Positions 26,400 to 33,966 of a stretch of 64,000 bases of DNA are shown piece by piece (the first letter of the stretch is position 1; every line of letters starts with the position of its first letter). Below the pieces are notes generated by a model. That model was given only the letters and a program-made list of their open reading frames with translations. It did no database searches and was not told the origin of the DNA. Origin of the DNA: Rhizobiales bacterium GAS188 (lineage in GTDB: Bacteria; Pseudomonadota; Alphaproteobacteria; Rhizobiales; Beijerinckiaceae); assembly GCA_900104855.1 (NCBI GenBank), contig FNSS01000001.1, positions 372,001-436,000 of the forward strand, in the 5' to 3' direction. Made by a program: the position numbers and the translations under genes.

Positions 26400-27334
26400 G
26401 CAGAATGCCTGGGATCGAGCATGGCGAGCACGATGTCGACCATGAGGAAGACCAGCGAGACCAGGACGGCGATCACCAGCGTCAGCCCCTGCACGACCTG
26501 GTAGTCGCGGCTGAAGATGCTGTCGACCATCAGGCGCCCGAGGCCCGGAATGGCGAACACCGTCTCGGTGATGACCGCCCCGCCGATCAGCGTGCCGATA
26601 TGCAGGCCGAACAAGGTCACGGTCGAGATGGCGGCGTTGCGCAGCACATGGCGCATGACGACCAGCTTGCGGGTGAGCCCCTTGGCGGTGGCGAAGGTCA
26701 CATATTCGGCGTCCAGCACCTCGACCAGCGAGGCGCGCAGATTGCGCATCAGGATGGCCGAGAGGCTCATCGCCAAGGTCAGGGCGGGCAGAGCGAGGTG
26801 GTAGACATGGTCGGGGATGGTGTCGCCGAAGCCGCCGACCGGAAACCAGCCGAGGCCCGCGGCCAGGACGATCAGCAGGACGAGCCCGATATAGAAGACC
26901 GGCATAGAGACGCCGAGCTGAAAGGCGCCGCGAATGAGCGTGTCGAGCGCGCTGCCGCGATGCAAGGCGGCGAGGAGCGCGAATGGCACCGCGATGCAGG
27001 CGGCGAGCAGCGCCGACATGATGGTGAGCATCACGGTGACCGGCAGACGCTGCGAGATCAGCTCGGCGACCGGCACGCGCAGGATCATCGAGCGGCCGAG
27101 ATCGCCGATCAGCAGGTTTTGCACATAGAGCCCGAATTGCTCGAGGAGCGGCCGATCGACCCCCATGGCCTGCCGGGTGCGCTCGACCGCCTCGCTGGTG
27201 GCACGCTCCCCGAGGAGCGCGATGGCAGGGTCGCCCGGCAACAGATGCGCCAGGAGGAAGACCAGCACCACGGCCAATATCAGGGTGGGAACGATCTGCG
27301 CGAGGCGACGCCCCACATAGGAAGCTGACAGCAT
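26396..27334 (-). CDS. Dipeptide-type ABC transporter permease (DppB-like)
   Basis: A 312-residue permease. It starts with the DppB pattern YVGRRLAQIVPTLILAVVLV, contains HLLPGDPAIALLGERAT, and ends with VFAIPGLGRLMVDSIFSRDY, a family signature. The ATPase-contact loop is VTFATAKGLTRKLVVMRHVL. It is the second gene of the operon, 18 bases after the binding-protein gene. Confidence 0.92.
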   Translation of the reverse strand: MLSASYVGRRLAQIVPTLILAVVLVFLLAHLLPGDPAIALLGERATSEAVERTRQAMGVDRPLLEQFGLYVQNLLIGDLGRSMILRVPVAELISQRLPVTVMLTIMSALLAACIAVPFALLAALHRGSALDTLIRGAFQLGVSMPVFYIGLVLLIVLAAGLGWFPVGGFGDTIPDHVYHLALPALTLAMSLSAILMRNLRASLVEVLDAEYVTFATAKGLTRKLVVMRHVLRNAAISTVTLFGLHIGTLIGGAVITETVFAIPGLGRLMVDSIFSRDYQVVQGLTLVIAVLVSLVFLMVDIVLAMLDPRHSA

Positions 27335-27352
27335 TGTGGACGGTGCTTGCCG

Positions 27353-28936
27353 CTACGGTTCCATATGGACGCCGGAGAACAGATAGTTCCCGAGCGGCAG
27401 CTGCACGAAGCCTTGCGTCTTCTTGTCGAGCGCCACCGGATAGGGCGTGTCGAGCAGGAACACCATCGGCGCCGCGTCGATATAGATCTCCTGGATGCGG
27501 CGATAGAGCGCCCCGCGCTTCGCGGGATCGGTCTCGACCTGGCTCTTCTCGAACAGCGCGTTCAGCTCGGCATCGTTGAAGCCGCTGCGATTGGATTCAT
27601 AGGCCGGGAAATACGCCATATAGGAGACGATCTGGCTCGGATCGTTGTAGTCATTGGTGAAGGCGGCGGTCCGCATCTGGAAATCATCGGCCCGGTATTT
27701 GGCGACGCGCGTCGCCGAATCGACCAGCAGGATCTTCAGGCGGACGCCGAGCTGCGCCCACATCTGCTGGATCGCGGCGAGCTCGGCGGTGTCGTCGGCA
27801 TTGCCGGCAAGCGCGTAGATCGACAGGTCGAGGCCGTTCTCGAAACCCGCCTCCTTCAAGAGCGCCTTCGCCTTCGCGGGATCATAGGGATAGGGCTCGC
27901 CCTTATCGGTCATGGCGAGCGGCGTCGATGCCGGAGGCAAGGTCACTTGCGGGACGCCCATGCCGTAAGTGACGATCTGGGCGATGGCCTTCTTCTCGAC
28001 CGCGTAATTGAGGGCCTGGCGCACCCGCTTATCGGCGAGCGGGTTCTTGGTGCCGTCCTTCAAGACCGGGCGGATGTTCAGGGCGAGGTAGACGATCTTC
28101 GCTGCCGGGAAGAGCGTCATATTGATCTTCGGATCGGATTTCAACTCGACGGCACGCGAGAACGGCACGAACTCGACACCGTTGATCTCGCCCGCCTTGA
28201 GCTTGAGGATGCGGGTCGCATCGTCCGGAATGATCTCGACCTTGACCTGGTCGAGATAGGGCAAGGCACTTCCGTCCTCCCCCTGCTTCCAATAATAGGG
28301 GTTGCGGTTGAGCACGAAGCCGCTGCCATGCGTCCAGCTCGACAGGATGAAGGGTCCTGAACCGATCGGATGCTCGGAGAAGGCGCGCGCCTTCTCGCGG
28401 AAAGTGGCGCCGGGCGCGGCCTTCATCTGCTTTTCCGGCACGACCGCGGTGTAGAAGCTCGCCAAGATCTGCGGGAAGGTCGGATCCGGCCGCTTGAAAT
28501 GGATCACCACCTTGTCGTCGCCGACCGCATCGACGCTGTCGACGGCCGCCAGCAGGAAATAATAATTCCCGCCCTCTTCCTTGGTATGGCCGCGGTCGAG
28601 CGTGAACTTGACGTCGTTCGCCAGGATCGGCGAGCCGTCCGAGAATTTGATGCCGGGGCGCAAGGTCAAGGTCATGGTGAGCCCGTCGGGCGACAGCTCG
28701 TAAGCCGATGCCAGGCCGGGCTGCAGGCTCTTGCCGTCCGCGGTCGGCTGCAGCAGCGTGTCGTAGATATTGAGGCTGAACCAGATATCGACGGTCTGCT
28801 GCTGATAGACCGGATCGAAGAAGATGACGTCCGTGAAGGCCCCGAAGCTGAAGCTGCCGCCCCGCGTCAAGGCCTCGGCGCCTCCTCCCCACAACAGCCC
28901 GAGCGCAATCGCAATTCCGGTGACCTGGCGTTTCAT
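27353..28936 (-). CDS. ABC transporter substrate-binding protein, family 5 (DppA/OppA-like)
   Basis: A 527-residue periplasmic binding protein of solute-binding family 5. A Sec signal peptide (KRQVTGIAIALGLLWGGGAEA) is followed by SPDGLTMTLTLRPGIKFSDG, the family 5 signature region, and VRQALNYAVEKKAIAQ. ATG 28936 has GGAG five bases upstream. First gene of the dipeptide-type operon and divergent from a LysR regulator. The ligand is probably a peptide or a small glycosidic or opine-like compound; the sequence does not decide. Confidence 0.92.
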   Translation of the reverse strand: MKRQVTGIAIALGLLWGGGAEALTRGGSFSFGAFTDVIFFDPVYQQQTVDIWFSLNIYDTLLQPTADGKSLQPGLASAYELSPDGLTMTLTLRPGIKFSDGSPILANDVKFTLDRGHTKEEGGNYYFLLAAVDSVDAVGDDKVVIHFKRPDPTFPQILASFYTAVVPEKQMKAAPGATFREKARAFSEHPIGSGPFILSSWTHGSGFVLNRNPYYWKQGEDGSALPYLDQVKVEIIPDDATRILKLKAGEINGVEFVPFSRAVELKSDPKINMTLFPAAKIVYLALNIRPVLKDGTKNPLADKRVRQALNYAVEKKAIAQIVTYGMGVPQVTLPPASTPLAMTDKGEPYPYDPAKAKALLKEAGFENGLDLSIYALAGNADDTAELAAIQQMWAQLGVRLKILLVDSATRVAKYRADDFQMRTAAFTNDYNDPSQIVSYMAYFPAYESNRSGFNDAELNALFEKSQVETDPAKRGALYRRIQEIYIDAAPMVFLLDTPYPVALDKKTQGFVQLPLGNYLFSGVHMEP

Positions 28937-29014
28937 GACAGCTCCGACCCGAATGACCTCTTGCGAGGTTAGTCGCGCCCCGACTTGGCACAAAACGACT
29001 TTTGTTCCACAATT

Positions 29015-29029
29015 ATGAGCTCAGCTCAT
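29015..29029. promoter_or_regulatory. Palindrome upstream of the LysR gene (candidate operator)
   Basis: ATGAGCT-C-AGCTCAT, a perfect 7-1-7 inverted repeat between the divergent dipeptide-type operon and the LysR gene, 18 bases before the proposed TTG start. It is placed where a LysR autoregulatory site is expected, though it lacks the usual T-N11-A form. Confidence 0.5.
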
Positions 29030-29046
29030 CATCGCCCAAGGGTCCG

Positions 29047-30003
29047 GTCTTGCGTCACCTGCCCTCTCTTTCCGGCTTGCGCAGCTTCGAGGCCACGGCG
29101 CGCCATGCCAGCATGACCAAGGCGGCCGAGGAGCTCGGCGTGACGCAAGGGGCGATCAGCAGGGCCGTGCAGGCGCTCGAGGCCGATCTCGGCTGCCCCT
29201 TGCTGCGCCGCTCGCGGCCAAAACTCTTCCTGACCGAAATCGGCCATCTGCTCTATTCGGAGATCAACCATTCCTTCGACCGGGTGGCGGTGGTCATCGG
29301 GCGGGTGCGCGAGCAGCAGCGCGGCGGCCAGCTCGCCATCAATTCGCTGCCGACTTTCGCGGCGCGCTATCTCATTCCGCGCCTGCCGCGCTTCCAGGCC
29401 CGCCATCCCGAGATGCAAGTCGACCTCACGACCAGCGAGAACCGCATCGATTTCGCCGTCGAGTCGATCGATGTCGCCATCCGCTACGGGCTCGGCAACT
29501 GGTCGCAGACGGCCTCGATGCGGTTGATGGACGAGGAGCTGGTCGCCGTTTGCGCGCCGGAGCTGCTGGCCCGCCATGGCGGCGAGCTCGGGCCCGGAAC
29601 CATCGATCCGCGCCAGCTGCTGCGCCATACCACGAGGATGGCGGCCTGGGATGAATGGCTCAAGGCGGTCGGCGCCGATGCCTCGGTCGAGCCGCGCGGG
29701 CCGGGTTTCGAGCATTTCTTCATGGTGATCGAGGCGGCGGTGTCGGGAATGGGTTTTGCGCTTCTGCCGCGCTTCCTGATCGCGCGCGAGCTCGCGGACG
29801 GATCGCTCGTCATCGCCTCGCGCCAGGAGCTGCGGCGCCAGCAGGCTTATTACCTCCTCTTCGCCACCGAACGGCGCTTCGACCCGAAGATCGTGGCGCT
29901 GATCCGCTGGCTCAAGGACGAAGTCGCCCTCGATCAGGGAGCGGCGCGTCCATCGGCGCCGGTGAGCTTGCCGGCGCTGCGGCTGCGAGCGCCGCACCGC
30001 TGA
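29047..30003 (+). CDS. LysR family transcriptional regulator
   Basis: A 318-residue regulator. The N-terminal winged helix reads LSGLRSFEATARHASMTKAA then EELGVTQGAISRAVQALEAD, closest to the GcvA type. The effector domain follows (GQLAINSLPTFAARYLIPRL, VDVAIRYG-like FAVESIDVAIRYGLG, and GMGFALLPRFLIARELADG). I favour TTG 29047, which has AAGGG seven bases upstream and gives a normal N-terminus; the frame is open to TTG 29002. It is divergent from the dipeptide-type transporter and dehydrogenase operon and is its probable regulator. Confidence 0.9.
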   Translation, partial: VLRHLPSLSGLRSFEATARHASMTKAAEELGVTQGAISRAVQALEADLGCPLLRRSRPKLFLTEIGHLLYSEINHSFDRVAVVIGRVREQQRGGQLAINSLPTFAARYLIPRLPRFQARHPEMQVDLTTSENRIDFAVESIDVAIRYGLGNWSQTASMRLMDEELVAVCAPELLARHGGELGPGTIDPRQLLRHTTRMAAWDEWLKAVGADASVEPRGPGFEHFFMVIEAAVSGMGFALLPRFLIARELADGSLVIASRQELRRQQAYYLLFATERRFDPKIVALIRWLKDEVALDQGAARPSAPVSLPALRLRAPHR

Positions 30004-30202
30004 GTGCTAGGGTGATGGCCGGCCGGCCCGACGAGCGCCTGATGCTGTCCGCAGCACACGACGATGGTGCACTGCGATGCGCTGTTAAAAACAGGTGATT
30101 TACAGCAAAGGTGACCTTTTCTCGATTCGTCTTTTGCTGCATCGCAGCAACAGTGCGAAGGGACACCGCAGCGCGAATTCTACATGTCCTTTGCGCCCGT
30201 GC
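30004..30202. other. Interval after lysR with short hairpins
   Basis: Two perfect small hairpins are visible: TTGCTGC-ATC-GCAGCAA at 30134-30150, and CCGTGC-CTA-GCACGG at 30197-30211, the latter containing the stop of the small ORF listed next. Neither has a T-tract, so I do not call them intrinsic terminators. Transcription from both sides converges here. Confidence 0.6.
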
Positions 30203-30436
30203 CTAGCACGGAGCCGAGGGCCCCATTGACTCGCGTGTCGTTAGTGGTCGGCTCGAATACGGCAGACCCAGAGATGGATTGCCTTCCCTCGGCTTCCCCA
30301 GCGGATCCAGTCCATCGCTGAGCGAGCTGCCTACTATGGGGACCGCCTCGCCGGGACATGATAGCAAAATGCCGCCAAGTATTTGGAATAAATCCCAAAA
30401 TCGCTCCGCAAAGTTGAATAATCCATCATATTTCAT
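30203..30436 (-). CDS. Hypothetical 77-residue protein at the end of the secretion operon
   Basis: A possible small gene in AT-rich DNA. Its ATG 30436 overlaps, as ATGA, the stop of a 21-residue ORF, which itself overlaps the S9 peptidase stop, so it is reachable by translational coupling. Residues 5-30 are amphipathic to hydrophobic (GLFNFAERFWDLFQILGGIL); the rest is Gly/Pro/Ser-rich. There is no good ribosome site and I recognise no family. It could be spurious or a remnant; no function is proposed. Confidence 0.3.
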   Translation of the reverse strand: MKYDGLFNFAERFWDLFQILGGILLSCPGEAVPIVGSSLSDGLDPLGKPREGNPSLGLPYSSRPLTTRESMGPSAPC

Positions 30437-30498
30437 TGTGCTAGTCTTGGCGTCAGCATAGCTAGTGCTCCCAGCGTCACCGAGATAGTGTTGGTCAT
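30433..30498 (-). CDS. 21-codon ORF coupled to the S9 peptidase gene
   Basis: ATG 30498 overlaps the peptidase stop (ATGA). The encoded peptide starts MTNTISVTLGALAML and is mostly small and hydrophobic, and its own stop overlaps the next ATG (ATGA). It may be a leader or coupling peptide, or chance. No family is recognised. Confidence 0.25.
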   Translation of the reverse strand: MTNTISVTLGALAMLTPRLAQ

Positions 30499-32492
30499 CC
30501 GATGCCGCGGATCAGATCCCGCCCAGTCTCGAACTTGATCGTCGAACCGGAAAAGGCATTCCCAATCGGCTCCGCGTAACCGCCAAGATGCTGTGCAAGG
30601 AAGGCTTCCATCACGGCATTGAAGGCGACGCGATTTTCTTGGCGGAGGAGGCCGTGGCCGTCCGGGAAGGTGACGTAGGTAACGGGGATATGTCGCTTCT
30701 GCATGGCTTGAACGACCTGTTCGCTCTCGTTCGGCGTGACCTGTGTGTCCTGCAGCCCATGGCCGATAAGCATCGGACGCACAATTCGGTCGGTCTGGAA
30801 CAGCGGCGAGCGCTCGGTCAGCCATTGGCGGCCTTGCTCGGTATCGGGGTCCGCCAGACGACGCTTCCAATCGGAACGCGACACATAAGGCGGGAAGTTG
30901 CGCATCATCGTCACCAAGTTCGATGGACCAAACAGATCGACGGCGCAGGCGAAGGTCTCCGGCGTCTTCGTTGCCGCGGTCAAGGCCGCGTAGCCGCCGT
31001 AACTCTCGCCGTAAATGCCGATGCGTTTGGGATCGGCATAGCCTTGGGCGACGGCCCAGGCCGCGGCATCGGTCAGGTCGTCCTGCATGCGGCCGCCCCA
31101 CTCCCTATCGGCGATGTTGATGAAGTGCTTTCCAAAGCCGGTTGAGCCCCGGAAGTTGAGGATAAGCACGCCATAGCCACGGCTGGCGAGCCATTGGTGC
31201 CTGCCCGAATATCCCCAAAAGACCCGATCATAGGGACCACCATGGACTATGAACACCAAGGGGACGTTCTTCGCGCCATCGGCCGGAAGGGTCAGATAGC
31301 CGGGCAATGGCACGCCGTCGCTTGCCGGAACGACCACTGGCTGCATCGGGCGCAGTGCCAGTCCGTCGAGATCGGTACGTGCCTTGAAAAGCGGCTTAAG
31401 GGATTGTTCGTTCCGGTCGTAGAGGCGGAATTCCCCCGCTGCGTCGCTGCGATCATAGTAGGCAACGATGCGTCCGCGTTCGCTGCTCTGGCTGTGGATG
31501 GAGAGCACGCCGCCCTCTTGGGCGGCACGCAGGTGCTCGAGGTCGAAGGCGTAGGCAGGATCGATCAGGTGCCAGCGCTCGCGGGCGGCAATCGACATGG
31601 CAGCATAAGGCCGGTTCGTGATGGGATCATAGGCCGCCAAGAAGATATCAGCCTCGGGGTCTTCGGCCAGCACGCGGCTCTCGCCCGTCGCAATATCGAT
31701 CTCCGAGAGCGCCGCGGTATTGCGCCCTCGCGAGTCGATGAGGAAGACGGATCTGCGGTCCGCGCTGAACCCGTCGATCCTTGTCGTAAGCACGTCATCA
31801 GCGGGAATCTTTACGAAGCTGCTCCACGTTCCATCCGGCTCCCATCTTTGTATCTCCTCAGCGCCGCCGAGAAGACCACGCCGGCCGAAACGCACCGTGA
31901 AGTCTGCCGCCGTGTAGATCGGCCTAAAGCCCGGGTTCTGGAAAATCGGCTGGCTCTCTCCGGTGGCGATGTTGATCCGCACGATGTCGTAGAGCTTGCG
32001 GTCGCGCGCGTCGATGCCGAAGAGCATCTCGCTCGGAAAGCGCGCCGATCGCTGCTGCAGGTAGGCGCGAACACCTCCAGCAGGAGTCAGCGGCTTTTCG
32101 ACACCGGTATCGAGATCGACGCTGTAGGCGCGATAGTTCTGATCGCCGGCGGTATCGAAGAAGACGATATACTTGTTGTTCGACGCCCAGACGAAATAGC
32201 CGGAGACTGGGCGGTCCTTGAAATGCGTGATCTGGCGAGACCTCGCAAGCTCCTCGATCGGCGCGACTACGAGATTCAATACTCCGTCGCGTGGCTCGCG
32301 CCAGGCGATGCTCCGACCGTCGGGGCTGAGGCGTACCGAGGAGCGATCCGGGTCGCGAAGAAGGAGACGGCGCGCCAGCAGCGCCGCGCCGTCCGAGGTC
32401 ATCGCGCGGACTTGCCCTGCGCTGATCGGTGCCGCGGCAATTCCCAAGGCCGCGGCTTGAACGAGATCCCGACGCGTCGGCATGAGTGGCAT
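30495..32492 (-). CDS. S9 family serine peptidase (prolyl oligopeptidase/acylaminoacyl-peptidase-like), Tat-exported
   Basis: A 665-residue peptidase. The N-terminus MPTRRDLVQAAALGIAAAP is a twin-arginine signal, so it should act in the periplasm or outside. A seven-bladed beta-propeller-like region follows (LSPDGRSIAWREP, YFVWASNNKYIVFF, DLDTGVEKPLTPAGG). The alpha/beta-hydrolase domain has VFIVHGGPYDRV, GIYGESYGGYAAL (nucleophile Ser about 497), GLQDTQV (Asp about 581) and DGHGLL (His about 613), so the triad is complete. ATG 32492 has GAGGAG eight bases upstream, 37 bases after the adaptor stop. Its place in an operon with a type I secretion system and a giant repeat protein suggests substrate maturation or turnover (inference). 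Confidence 0.9.
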   Translation of the reverse strand: MPLMPTRRDLVQAAALGIAAAPISAGQVRAMTSDGAALLARRLLLRDPDRSSVRLSPDGRSIAWREPRDGVLNLVVAPIEELARSRQITHFKDRPVSGYFVWASNNKYIVFFDTAGDQNYRAYSVDLDTGVEKPLTPAGGVRAYLQQRSARFPSEMLFGIDARDRKLYDIVRINIATGESQPIFQNPGFRPIYTAADFTVRFGRRGLLGGAEEIQRWEPDGTWSSFVKIPADDVLTTRIDGFSADRRSVFLIDSRGRNTAALSEIDIATGESRVLAEDPEADIFLAAYDPITNRPYAAMSIAARERWHLIDPAYAFDLEHLRAAQEGGVLSIHSQSSERGRIVAYYDRSDAAGEFRLYDRNEQSLKPLFKARTDLDGLALRPMQPVVVPASDGVPLPGYLTLPADGAKNVPLVFIVHGGPYDRVFWGYSGRHQWLASRGYGVLILNFRGSTGFGKHFINIADREWGGRMQDDLTDAAAWAVAQGYADPKRIGIYGESYGGYAALTAATKTPETFACAVDLFGPSNLVTMMRNFPPYVSRSDWKRRLADPDTEQGRQWLTERSPLFQTDRIVRPMLIGHGLQDTQVTPNESEQVVQAMQKRHIPVTYVTFPDGHGLLRQENRVAFNAVMEAFLAQHLGGYAEPIGNAFSGSTIKFETGRDLIRGIG

Positions 32493-32529
32493 CGTTGGCT
32501 CTCCTCGCATCTTTCGGGGCGGCGCCGTC

Positions 32530-33966
32530 TCACCGCTCATGCAGGGCGGATGAGACGACGCGCGCCAGCGGCGTCAGCAGGTAGTCGATGATGCGTTGAC
32601 TGTCTGTCTTGAGCTCGACCGTGACGCTCATCCCGGCCGAAAGCGGCACGCCCTGGTCGCCGATCTGGAAGCTGCGCTGATCGATGGCGATGATGACCGG
32701 GAACACGAAGGCCTGGCCGGCATTGCCGCTCGAGGCCGTGGAATTGGCGCTGTTGGCGAGGCTCGTCGCGTTGGCCTGCATCATGCGCGCTTCGGCTTCG
32801 TCGACCGCATCGGTGGCGATGCCGACGACCCTGCCCTTGATGGTGCCGTATCGCGTGAACGGAAAGGAATCGATCTTGACCACGGTCTCCTGGCCGAGCT
32901 TCACGAAGCCGATATCGGTGTTGGCGACGAAGGCTTCGATTTGCAGGGAGCCGTTGCCGGGGACGATGGTCATCAAGGCCTGTCCCGTCGTGACCACCTG
33001 ACCGACCGTGGTGACGGCGAGCTTTTGCACGACACCATCAACAGGCGAGACGAGAAGCGTGCGGGCGGCGCGCGCCCGCGCTTTGGCGAGGGTTTGCGTG
33101 TCGACCTCCGTCTTGTTGGCGGCCTCGTTTAGTTTGTTCGTGTTGTCGGCCACGAAATCGCCGATCGCCTTGGCCTTCTGGCTTTGGAGCGTCGTGATCG
33201 TCGCCTCGGCCTCGATCAGCTGACCTTGATCGGTCGTCAGCGTCGCCTGCGCTCTTTCGAGGTCCTGAAGCGCGTCGATGAGATTCGCCTTGGACCCGGC
33301 ATTGCGCCTGATCAGCTCCTCACGCATGCCGACACGCTCCTGCGAAGTCGCGACAAGCCTTGTATCTACGGCGGTGCTCGCCTTCAGGCGGTCGCGGGTT
33401 GCAGTTCGCTCGGCGACCTGCATGTCGAGGTTCACGAGCGCATTGGCGAGCTGGGTGAGGTCGGCTTTGAGCGCCGCCTCCTCCCGATTGCGCAGTACGC
33501 TAGGCACCAGCTCGTCCCATTGGATCGCAGGATAGGCAACGACTTTCGCATCCTCGACATCGGCGGCCTTGAGCGCCGCCTTTCGCCGCGCGAACTCGGC
33601 GAGGCCGGCCGCCACGGCTTGCGCAGCCGCCGCCTCGTCGGCGCGGGCATCGAGGGGGTCGAGCTCGACAAGCGGATCTCCGCTCGCCACATGCGACCCG
33701 TTCTCGACATGGAGTTTGTGGATCTTGCCCGCTTCCAAGGGCTCGATGACCTTGACGCGGCCCTGCGGCTCGATCTTGCCCTGGGCCACCGCATGGATGT
33801 CGATCGAGCCGAGGAACGACCAAGCGAGCGCCATGACGGCGAAGGCGCAGAGCGTGAGCAGCAGCGCGCGCCTCGCCGGAGAGGGCGGCGTCTCGAGGAT
33901 CTCGAGGGCGGCGGGTAGGAACTCCCGATCGCGATCCGCCCGGAAGCTCTGGCCAAGGCTCGCCAT
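32530..33966 (-). CDS. Type I secretion periplasmic adaptor (HlyD family)
   Basis: A 478-residue membrane fusion protein. A 35-residue cytoplasmic tail precedes one transmembrane helix (ALLLTLCAFAVMALAWSFLG). Then come the lipoyl half-motifs (KVIEPLEAGKIHKLHVENGS and LLVSPVDGVVQKLAVTTVGQ) around a long coiled coil, and the C-terminal beta-barrel with the family tail GMSVTVELKTDSQRIIDYLL. ATG 33966 shares its A with the ATPase stop (TGATG), a classic coupling; an in-frame ATG 33999 is less likely. It links the inner-membrane ATPase to an outer-membrane TolC-type channel, which is not encoded in this window. Confidence 0.93.
   Translation of the reverse strand: MASLGQSFRADRDREFLPAALEILETPPSPARRALLLTLCAFAVMALAWSFLGSIDIHAVAQGKIEPQGRVKVIEPLEAGKIHKLHVENGSHVASGDPLVELDPLDARADEAAAAQAVAAGLAEFARRKAALKAADVEDAKVVAYPAIQWDELVPSVLRNREEAALKADLTQLANALVNLDMQVAERTATRDRLKASTAVDTRLVATSQERVGMREELIRRNAGSKANLIDALQDLERAQATLTTDQGQLIEAEATITTLQSQKAKAIGDFVADNTNKLNEAANKTEVDTQTLAKARARAARTLLVSPVDGVVQKLAVTTVGQVVTTGQALMTIVPGNGSLQIEAFVANTDIGFVKLGQETVVKIDSFPFTRYGTIKGRVVGIATDAVDEAEARMMQANATSLANSANSTASSGNAGQAFVFPVIIAIDQRSFQIGDQGVPLSAGMSVTVELKTDSQRIIDYLLTPLARVVSSALHER

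Noticed and set aside
30134-30211. Intrinsic terminators at the two small hairpins after lysR
   Set aside because: Stems of six or seven bases but no T-tract on either strand.
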